A DNA stretch of 64,000 bases from Candidatus Zipacnadia bacterium (lineage in GTDB: Bacteria; Armatimonadota; Zipacnadia; Zipacnadales; UBA5352): the NCBI GenBank assembly GCA_029820945.1, contig JALGUJ010000003.1, positions 37,823 through 101,822 of the forward strand, written 5' to 3'. Below, piece by piece: positions 25,280 through 31,830 of this stretch. The position numbers and the translations under genes are program-made. Below the pieces are notes generated by a model that saw nothing but the letters and a program-made list of their open reading frames with translations, had not been told where the DNA came from and did no database searches. Every line of letters begins with the position of its first letter. Position 1 is the first letter of the stretch.

Positions 25280-27223
25280 GTGGCCCGGTACGAGACGCTC
25301 TTCTCCCCCGCCCGCATCGGCACGTTGGAGCTGCCCAACCGCGTGGTCATGGCGCCTATGGGCACCGGCTACGCCGACGAGGATCATTGCGTGACCCAGC
25401 GGCTGATCGCCTATCACGTGGCGCGCGCGCAGGGCGGCGTGGGCCTGCAGATCGTCGAGCACACCGCCGTCCATCCGCTCGGGCTTACCGGCGAACGCAT
25501 GCTCGCGATCTACGATGACGAGATGATCCCCGGCCTGCAGGCCCTCACCGATGCCGTGCACGAGGCGGGCGGCCGCATCGCGCTGCAGCTCCAGCACGGC
25601 GGCCGCCAGGCCAACGCCGAGGTGATCGGGCGCCGGCCGCTTTCGCCGTCCGCGGTGAGCGTACACGGGGGCGGCCAGCCGGAGAAGATGAGCGAGCAGC
25701 AGATCCTGGAGACCGTGCAGGCATTCGGCGAGGGCGCGCGCCGGGCGATGGAGGCGGGCTTCGACGGCATCGAGGTGCACATGGCGCACGGCTACCTAGG
25801 CTGCTCGTTCCTCTCGCCGCTGCTCAACCGCCGCGACGACGACTGGGGCGGCGACACCGAGCGGCGAACGCGCTTCGCCCGCGAGGTGCGGGCCGCGATC
25901 ATCGAGCGCTGCGGCGATGACTTCCCGTGCTGGTGCCGCATCTCGGCCGACGAGCTGGTGGAGGGCGGCACCGACCTCGACGAGGCGCGCCGGTTCGCTC
26001 CACTGCTTCAGGATGCGGGCTACCAGGCGATCCACGTCTCCGTGTGCATCGGCGAGACGGCGCGCTTCGCATCGGCTCCGTACTACGTCGAGCCCGGCCA
26101 CCTCATCGAGTACGCAGAGGGCATCCGCGAGGTGGTCAACGTGCCCGTCATCGGCGTGGGCAGGATCCTGGAGCCGGAGATGGCCGAGGACTTCCTGCGC
26201 GAGGGCAGGTGCGACTTCGTTGCGCTGGGCCGGGCGCTGCTGGCCGACCCCGACTGGCCGAGGAAGGCACACGAGGGTCGCGAGGGCGAGATCATCCCGT
26301 GCATCGGCTGCAACCTGGGCTGCCTGGACCGCTCCTATAGCGACGGGCAGGTGCAGTGCGCCTGCAACCCCTGGACGGGGCGCGAGGTCGATTGGCCGGG
26401 CTATCCCGGCGGGCGCGAGCCGAGCCGCACGCTGCGCGTGCTGGTGGTCGGGGCCGGCCCGGGCGGCATGCAGGCGGCGATCGTCGCCGCCCATCGCGGC
26501 CACGATGTGACGCTGTGGGAGCAGGCCAGCGAGGTGGGCGGCGCTTTCCGCCTCGCGACAATGGCGCCCGGCAAGAGCGAGCTGGCCCGCTTCCTGCGCT
26601 GGCAGGAGGCCGAGCTGGATCGTGCCGGCGTTGAGCTTCGGCTCAACACGCACGCGACCGACCAGTCGGTGCTGCAGTTCGACCCGGATATGGCCATCAT
26701 CGCGACGGGCTCGACGCCGCTCGGCCCGGAGTCGCTTCCCTATGGCGCGGGCGGACGCTTCGTGCTCGCCCACGATGTGCTTGAAGGCGAGGCGGAGGTC
26801 CGGGACCCCGTGTTCGTGGTCAGCAATCGCGGAGCCGGAGCAGAGGTCGCGCACCTGCTGGCGGAGGCCGGCCATGCCGTCACGCTGCTCGAGCCCGGGG
26901 ACGATCCCGCGCCGCTGCTGCCCTCGGGACCGAAGGCATTTCTGCTGGACCGCCTCGAGGCGCTGGGCGTGACGGTGCTCACCGGTCACCGGACCCTCGG
27001 GCTCGACGCCGAGGGGGTCCTGGTGGAGGCGCCCGACGAGGCGCAGAAGCGCTTCGACCGGCCCGGCACGGTGGTCCTGGCCCTCGGTCGGCGCGCGAAC
27101 GACGATCTGGCCTCGGAGCTGGAGGGCGCGCGCCTGACCATGATCGTGATAGGGGACGCCGAGCGCCCGCGTCACGTGCAGGCGGCCGTACATGAGGGCG
27201 CACTGGCCGCACGCGACATCTGA
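25280..27223 (+). CDS. NADH:flavin oxidoreductase / 2,4-dienoyl-CoA reductase-type FMN-FeS-FAD enzyme
   Basis: GTG 25280 is chosen for its GAGGAG site and because MARYETLFSPARIG is the normal family N-terminus; the open frame extends far upstream but without homology. The 647-residue product has an FMN TIM barrel (1-340; HMAHGYLGCSFLSP, N-R-D-D-x-W-G-G), a [4Fe-4S] set C341-x2-C-x3-C-x11-C360 exactly as in E. coli FadH, then an NAD(P)/FAD domain from about 387 (VVGAGPGG). Such enzymes reduce enoyl or dienoyl bonds in CoA esters, bile acids or other cyclic enones. The next gene is 25 bases downstream, probably co-transcribed. Substrate unknown. Confidence 0.88.
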   Translation: MARYETLFSPARIGTLELPNRVVMAPMGTGYADEDHCVTQRLIAYHVARAQGGVGLQIVEHTAVHPLGLTGERMLAIYDDEMIPGLQALTDAVHEAGGRIALQLQHGGRQANAEVIGRRPLSPSAVSVHGGGQPEKMSEQQILETVQAFGEGARRAMEAGFDGIEVHMAHGYLGCSFLSPLLNRRDDDWGGDTERRTRFAREVRAAIIERCGDDFPCWCRISADELVEGGTDLDEARRFAPLLQDAGYQAIHVSVCIGETARFASAPYYVEPGHLIEYAEGIREVVNVPVIGVGRILEPEMAEDFLREGRCDFVALGRALLADPDWPRKAHEGREGEIIPCIGCNLGCLDRSYSDGQVQCACNPWTGREVDWPGYPGGREPSRTLRVLVVGAGPGGMQAAIVAAHRGHDVTLWEQASEVGGAFRLATMAPGKSELARFLRWQEAELDRAGVELRLNTHATDQSVLQFDPDMAIIATGSTPLGPESLPYGAGGRFVLAHDVLEGEAEVRDPVFVVSNRGAGAEVAHLLAEAGHAVTLLEPGDDPAPLLPSGPKAFLLDRLEALGVTVLTGHRTLGLDAEGVLVEAPDEAQKRFDRPGTVVLALGRRANDDLASELEGARLTMIVIGDAERPRHVQAAVHEGALAARDI

Positions 27224-27248
27224 GACTCGTTCAACCGGAGGGACCGCC

Positions 27249-27944
27249 ATGAGCGCTGCTGTGAAGTACCATGGACACGCCTGCTTCTCGATGGCCGCCG
27301 GTGGCAGGCGCGTGATCATCGACCCGTTCATCAGCGAGAACCCGGGCGCGGTCGAGACACTCGAGGAGATCGAGGTGGACGCGGTGCTCGTCACGCACGC
27401 CCACTCCGACCACCTGGGCGACGGGATCGAACTGGCGAAGCGAACCGGCGCGGTGCTGATCGCGACCTACGAGATCGCGCTCTACTGCCAGCGGGCGGGC
27501 GTCGAGGACGTCTACCCCATGCACATCGGCGGCGCGGTCGATCTCGACTTCGCGCGCGTCAAGCTCACGGTCGCGCACCACAGCTCGTCGATCGTCACCG
27601 ACGACGAGATCCACATGCTGGGGGCGCCATGCGGGTTCCTGGTCACGATGGGCGAGAGGACTTTCTACCACACAGGCGACACGGGCCTGTGCGCAGACCT
27701 TGAGCTCATCGGCAGACTGAACGAGATCAATGCGGCGGCCATTCCGATCGGGGACACCTTTACAATGGGGCTCGAGGATGGTATAACGGCGGCAAAGATG
27801 ATCGGTGCAAGCCTGAACATCCCTATGCACTACAACACATTCCCGGTCATCGCGGCCGACCCGTGCGAGTTCGTTCGCCGTGCGGAGGCCGAGGGACTCC
27901 GGGCACAGGTGCTGGAGCCCGGAGAGGAGACGGAACTTCCGTAG
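27249..27944 (+). CDS. UPF0173-type metal-dependent hydrolase (metallo-beta-lactamase fold)
   Basis: ATG 27249 has GGAGGG at 6 bases. The 231-residue protein has the compact MBL fold of the UPF0173/YtkL family: HGHACF near the start, THAHSDHLGD metal motif (residues about 50-59), a second His in VAHHSSS, and HTGDTGL contributing Asp. Length matches the family (about 225-235). It probably hydrolyses a phosphodiester, lactone or amide in the cytoplasm, but no member in this subfamily has a settled substrate. It follows the flavin reductase closely and likely shares its transcript. Confidence 0.9.
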   Translation: MSAAVKYHGHACFSMAAGGRRVIIDPFISENPGAVETLEEIEVDAVLVTHAHSDHLGDGIELAKRTGAVLIATYEIALYCQRAGVEDVYPMHIGGAVDLDFARVKLTVAHHSSSIVTDDEIHMLGAPCGFLVTMGERTFYHTGDTGLCADLELIGRLNEINAAAIPIGDTFTMGLEDGITAAKMIGASLNIPMHYNTFPVIAADPCEFVRRAEAEGLRAQVLEPGEETELP

Positions 27945-28046
27945 CCGCTGCAACGTTACAGGCAACGGACACTCCAGACATCACAGCTTTGCCGCACGGG
28001 GCCCATCGGGGTCCCGCACCCGCGACGCAGATCTCAACAGGAGGTG

Positions 28047-28124
28047 ATGCAGTTGGGCGATAGAACAGACTGCACTGTCGAGGTGAAGGAGACCATGACG
28101 CGTGGGTGTGGTGTCGGCAGGTAA
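28047..28124 (+). CDS. tiny ORF with self-maskable ribosome-binding site (leader peptide or small peptide)
   Basis: AGGAGGTGAT at 28039-28048 is the full complement of a typical 16S 3' end. The best-spaced start is TTG 28053 (8 bases after AGGAGG), giving 23 residues; ATG 28047 in the same frame would overlap the site. The peptide ends CTVEVKETMTRGCGVGR, with two cysteines and a Gly-rich tail. ACCTCCTGT at 28124-28132, starting at the stop codon, pairs perfectly over 9 bases with ACAGGAGGT at 28037-28045. Translation would therefore open or close its own start site. No family is recognised, and expression is unproven. Confidence 0.4.
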   Translation: MQLGDRTDCTVEVKETMTRGCGVGR

Positions 28125-28134
28125 CCTCCTGTCG

Positions 28135-28198
28135 ATGACCGCATCCGGCTGAGGCGAAAGAATCTCGGCGAGTCTCCTCAGTTCGGCTTTGCGGTCAT
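28135..28198 (+). ncRNA. long structured hairpin downstream of the tiny ORF
   Basis: ATGACCGCA (28135-28143) pairs with TGCGGTCAT (28190-28198); inside, CCG pairs with CGG and CTGAGG (28149-28154) with CCTCAG (28176-28181). This gives 18 base pairs in three stacked helices with a 21-base apical loop. It sits between the anti-Shine-Dalgarno and a second hairpin, so it could be part of an attenuator or regulatory RNA. Confidence 0.45.
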
Positions 28199-28206
28199 TA
28201 GATGCG

Positions 28207-28246
28207 GGCCCCGCCGCCAGACAGCCCTGTCTGCCACGGCGGGGCC
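28207..28246 (+). terminator. strong GC hairpin, terminator-like
   Basis: GGCCCCGCCG (28207-28216) pairs perfectly with CGGCGGGGCC (28237-28246), and CAGAC/GTCTG pair inside around AGCCCT. It is the most stable small hairpin in the region. The following bases (TACTGATTCG) are not U-rich, so it is an atypical intrinsic terminator or an RNA stability element. Confidence 0.5.
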
Positions 28247-28328
28247 TACTGATTCGGGGCGGGTGTCCGGCAGGTGGCCCATCGGAGACCGTGGAAGGTA
28301 CCGGCCCATCCACGCCGCCGCTGGAGGG

Positions 28329-30272
28329 ATGAGCGTGAGGTCCGTGCGGAGAAGCCGCGTCGTCGTGCTGCTCGCAGTGCTGGCCCTCGCCCCGGCCTAC
28401 GCCCAGGAGCCCACCGTTGAGGAGTTGGAGACCGCCATCAAGCGCGTCGAGGCGGCTCATAGGGAGCCGGGGGAGGATGTCGCGCGCCACGTCAACCTCG
28501 CGCTGGCGAAGCTCAAGCTCAAGAAGGCGAAGATGCTGCAGGGCGGCGGATTCTACTTCGGGGCCAACGCCGACGAGGAGATCGCGGAGGGGATGCGGCT
28601 GCTGGAGATGCTCGAGCGCGGGGAGCTGTATCGCCCACCGCTCGGCAAGTTGGACGAGCTCGCCTACATCACGGATAACGACGGCACGGTTCAGCCCTAC
28701 TACGTGCACATCCCGGAGGCCTACGACGCGGCGCGCCCCTGGCCGCTGATCGTCTTCCTGCACGGCTATGTGCCGAGCATCTCGATGGTCGATCCCTGGC
28801 TGCTCTCGGACGAGTTCTGCGACATCGCCGAGCGCCACGGCTGCCTGCTGGTCATCCCCTACGGCCGGCGTAACACGGACTTTCAGGGCGTCGGCGAGGT
28901 GGACATCTTCCGGGCCATCACCGAGGTCAAGCGCCTCTACTCAGTTGACCCCGCGCGCATCTACCTCTCCGGAGTCTCCATGGGCGGCATGGGCGCCTGG
29001 AACATGGCGTTGCGCCACCCCGGGGTCTTCGCCGCCACCACGCCCATGTCGGGCCAGACCGACATGTTCCGCTGGTGGGGCTGGGACCCGGAGAGCATGA
29101 CGCCCTACCGGCGCTTCCTGGTGGCGTGGGATAACCCCGAGGAGATGGCGCCCAACGCCCGCGGCCAGCACTTCTTCGCCCAGCACGGGGAGCTGGACCA
29201 TCTCATCCCCGTGGTCGAATCGCGCTCGATGGTCGAGAGGTTGCGTTCGCTCGGGATACCCATCGATTACCACGAGTTCGCCGGCGAGAGCCACTACATC
29301 TACTGGGACACGCCCTGCTACGAGAATGCCTGGAGCTGGAGCAGGCAGTTCACCCTCGAGCCTTCGCCGGCGCGCGTGACCTTCCGCTGCTTCTCCCTGG
29401 CCTACAACCGCGCGTTCTGGCTGACCATCGACCGGCTGAAGATATGGGGCACGCCGGCGACGGTCGATGCGTCGGTCGCCGACGACGGCGCCCGCCTGGA
29501 TATCACCTGCGACAACGTGGCCGCACTGACCATCGACCTGGCTCAATGCCCCCTGCGCCCGCAGGCGGAGACCTACCAGGTGGCGGTCAACGGCGAGGAA
29601 CGGGCGATCGCTCCCACTGAGGGAGCCCTGACCATCGAGATCGAGCCTGCCCCCGCGACCGGCGACTGGCCCCCGGCCAAGCGAAAGGGCCTCTGCGGGC
29701 CGGCGGAGGATGTCTTCAACACGCGCTTCATCCTGGTGCAGGGCACGGCCGGCTCGGACGAGCAGGACCTGGAGCTCGCCTCACAGGTCGGCATCTGGAG
29801 CGAGGAGTGGGACGGCTTCGCCGACGGAGCGCCGCGCGTGTGCACCGATAGCGAGCTTTTGCACGCGGAGATTGACCGGTCCAACCTGGTGCTCTTCGGC
29901 ACCCCGGAGACGAACTCGGTCATCGCGCGCCTCGCCGACAGGTTGCCCATCGAGATCGGCGACCATCGCTATGCGATCCTCGGCCGCACCTTCGAGGGCG
30001 ACGACCTCGGGCTGGTGCTCTGCTACCCGAATCCGCTGAACCCCGACCGCTACGTGCTGATCTACGCGGGCGAGCTGTACGGGCGCAAGCTGTCGATCAA
30101 CCACAAGCACGACCTGCTGCCCGACTTCCTGGTGTTCGACAGCTCGCGCTTCGCGACCGCCGATGCGGAGTGGAACGTCTTCGGCGGCTGGTTCGACGTG
30201 GACTGGCAGCCCAGCCAGGACCTGGCCTGGGAGGGCGACGAGGCGCCGGCTCCGCGCATTCCCGAGGGGTAA
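28329..30272 (+). CDS. secreted alpha/beta-hydrolase esterase (PHB-depolymerase / feruloyl-esterase-like)
   Basis: ATG 28329 or GTG 28335 opens the gene; GGAGGG at 28323-28328 favours GTG by spacing. The product, about 647 residues, has a signal peptide ending APAYAQ. A helical region (30-110) precedes an alpha/beta-hydrolase domain: oxyanion loop FLHGY, nucleophile SGVSMGGMGAW, Asp in GELDHLIP, His in GESHYIYW. The C-terminal 270 residues form an extra beta domain. Prolyl-oligopeptidase-like esterases of this kind remove acyl groups from polysaccharides or cleave polyesters outside the cytoplasm. It ends 4 bases from the convergent DUF2330 gene. Substrate is inferred only. Confidence 0.85.
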   Translation: MSVRSVRRSRVVVLLAVLALAPAYAQEPTVEELETAIKRVEAAHREPGEDVARHVNLALAKLKLKKAKMLQGGGFYFGANADEEIAEGMRLLEMLERGELYRPPLGKLDELAYITDNDGTVQPYYVHIPEAYDAARPWPLIVFLHGYVPSISMVDPWLLSDEFCDIAERHGCLLVIPYGRRNTDFQGVGEVDIFRAITEVKRLYSVDPARIYLSGVSMGGMGAWNMALRHPGVFAATTPMSGQTDMFRWWGWDPESMTPYRRFLVAWDNPEEMAPNARGQHFFAQHGELDHLIPVVESRSMVERLRSLGIPIDYHEFAGESHYIYWDTPCYENAWSWSRQFTLEPSPARVTFRCFSLAYNRAFWLTIDRLKIWGTPATVDASVADDGARLDITCDNVAALTIDLAQCPLRPQAETYQVAVNGEERAIAPTEGALTIEIEPAPATGDWPPAKRKGLCGPAEDVFNTRFILVQGTAGSDEQDLELASQVGIWSEEWDGFADGAPRVCTDSELLHAEIDRSNLVLFGTPETNSVIARLADRLPIEIGDHRYAILGRTFEGDDLGLVLCYPNPLNPDRYVLIYAGELYGRKLSINHKHDLLPDFLVFDSSRFATADAEWNVFGGWFDVDWQPSQDLAWEGDEAPAPRIPEG

Positions 30273-30276
30273 CGCC

Positions 30277-31494
30277 TCACAGCAGGATGATCAACACCCC
30301 GCACAGCGCGGCGGCGGACGCGAAGCGGCGCCCGCGCGTCGATCTCCAGGCGAGGCCCTGCACGCACGCGAGCAGCAGCATGGCGATCCCGCTGCCGCCG
30401 CGCAGCAGCGCGAAGGCATCGCCGACGACGACCTCGAAGTGCTCGTCCGCCGCCGCCGCCATGACGATGTCCTCGTCCATCTGCTCGGGCCCGAGCCGGG
30501 TGCGCAGCCGGGTGACCCAATAGTCCCGGCCGCCCGCGAGCAGGTCGGCGAACAGCGGATCCTCCGCGCGCCATTGCGGGAAGACGCCAGCGTACTCGAC
30601 CACGAGCGTCTTGCCGCCCGCGTCGGCGATGGTCTCCTCGAACCAGGCGTCGTAGTCGCGCGCGAAGTCATCGCCCGCGTAGGTGGCCGGGGCGTCCATC
30701 GGCGTGGTGTCGTAGTTGGCGCCCTGCATCCGGTGCGGGGCGATGACGTAGATCAGCACCTCGACGCGCTCCCGCGTGCTCACGCGCGAGATGTGCAGGG
30801 GGAAGATGACCTGGTCGGTCGGGAAGCTGAGCGTGATGGGCCTCAGCTCCTCCCCCACCTCATTCTGGCCGGGCGTCCCGTCCAAGCGGCCTTCATCCGA
30901 CCCGGCGGAGCCATCCGCGGCCCCATCCGCGGGCGCGATCTTGAGCGCCACGAAGAACCACTGCTTGTCCACATAGTACTGCAGCGTCTCCTCGCTGCCC
31001 CCCGGCATCCCGTATCCGTTCTGCCCCAGCCAGCTCGCCAGATCCGAGGACTGCTCCGCGGAGAGCACCGCGACCTCGTAGTCCTCGACCCGCAGAACCT
31101 CCCAGACGACCACCCCGTCCTCCTCGCGCGGCTGCCGGTCGTCGCCCGCACATCCGTAGAGGCCCGCCCGGCCGTAGTGACCGCCGAAGTAGCGCGGGCC
31201 GGTGATCTCGTTCAGGGCGTCGAAGACGGCGGGATCCGCGGTGCCCACCGCTTCAGAGGCGGAAATCAGCGCCGGCAGCGGGATGACCCAGGCGAAGTCG
31301 GTCGCATCGCCCTGGTAGGCGGTCTGGAGGACGATGGTCTCGCGACCGCCGTGGTCGATTACCACGGCGCGCTGATCCGCGCTGTTCGCCACTCCATGCA
31401 CCACCGGGATGAACCCGCCGTCGGCCGGCGCCGGCAGGCCGCTCAGGATCACCAGCGTGACGACAGCTCCCGTGACGTGATACCTCATCGACAT
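30277..31494 (-). CDS. DUF2330 membrane-anchored exported protein
   Basis: ATG 31494 follows CGGAGGG. The 405-residue product has a signal peptide (VVTLVILSGLPAPADG) and the DUF2330 opening pattern GGFIPV ... SADQRAVVIDHGG, then TDFAWVIPLP. Two hydrophobic segments at the C-terminus (IAMLLLACVQGLAW; ASAAALCGVLIILL) would anchor it in the membrane with the body outside. Function of DUF2330 is unknown. It is the last gene of a run of minus-strand genes that includes the truncated C39-like protein and the glycosidase-like proteins upstream. Confidence 0.8.
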   Translation of the reverse strand: MSMRYHVTGAVVTLVILSGLPAPADGGFIPVVHGVANSADQRAVVIDHGGRETIVLQTAYQGDATDFAWVIPLPALISASEAVGTADPAVFDALNEITGPRYFGGHYGRAGLYGCAGDDRQPREEDGVVVWEVLRVEDYEVAVLSAEQSSDLASWLGQNGYGMPGGSEETLQYYVDKQWFFVALKIAPADGAADGSAGSDEGRLDGTPGQNEVGEELRPITLSFPTDQVIFPLHISRVSTRERVEVLIYVIAPHRMQGANYDTTPMDAPATYAGDDFARDYDAWFEETIADAGGKTLVVEYAGVFPQWRAEDPLFADLLAGGRDYWVTRLRTRLGPEQMDEDIVMAAAADEHFEVVVGDAFALLRGGSGIAMLLLACVQGLAWRSTRGRRFASAAALCGVLIILL

Positions 31495-31526
31495 AGTGCA
31501 CCCTCCGCGGCCACGACCTGCGACGG

Positions 31527-31826
31527 TCACCGGTCAGACGACGGCGCGGGCGCCGCGGTTCCCGCGCTCTCCGGCCATCCGGCAACGATCAGCTCGCGGT
31601 CCCAGGACTCCAGGAAGCCGTTGCGCGTGTATGTCATCTCGCCCATGAGCGGATCGCCGACCGTGACGCCGTCACCCTCGGTCGCCAACACGAGCGCCAC
31701 GTGGCCCACCGTTGCCGAGAGCTTCCGGCCCACGAGCGCGGGCTTCGGCGCGGCGGCGAGCTGCTCCCAGCTCGCTCTGCGCTTCGCCGACGCCTCCAGC
31801 CCGACGGCGTGCAGCGCCCGAAGCAT
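31527..31826 (-). CDS. C39-like peptidase domain, C-terminal part only
   Basis: The 99-residue product fits the second half of a bacteriocin-processing (C39-like) cysteine protease: SWEQLAAAPKPALV, the His motif GHVALVL, the Asp motif VGDPLMGE, and a final YTRNGFLESWDRELIV. The N-terminal Cys-bearing helix is absent. The stop codon of the upstream gene (31831) lies just before ATG 31826, so no coding space remains for the missing half. It is either a decayed gene or a stand-alone half domain that pairs with another protein. It has an AAGG site inside the upstream gene's end, which suggests it is still translated. Protease activity is not expected. Confidence 0.55.
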   Translation of the reverse strand: MLRALHAVGLEASAKRRASWEQLAAAPKPALVGRKLSATVGHVALVLATEGDGVTVGDPLMGEMTYTRNGFLESWDRELIVAGWPESAGTAAPAPSSDR

Positions 31827-31830
31827 GCCG

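Larger units (their letters stand above)
27945..28328 (+). other. 384-base non-genic leader region with tiny ORF and nested RNA structures
   Basis: This stretch holds, in order: a perfect extended Shine-Dalgarno (AGGAGGTGAT, 28039-28048) with a 23-25 codon ORF; a complementary anti-Shine-Dalgarno at the ORF's stop; an 18-bp three-helix hairpin (28135-28198); and a very stable GC hairpin (28207-28246). The esterase gene begins about 80 bases later. The arrangement resembles a leader with translational control and termination. No known riboswitch class is recognised. Confidence 0.5.
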
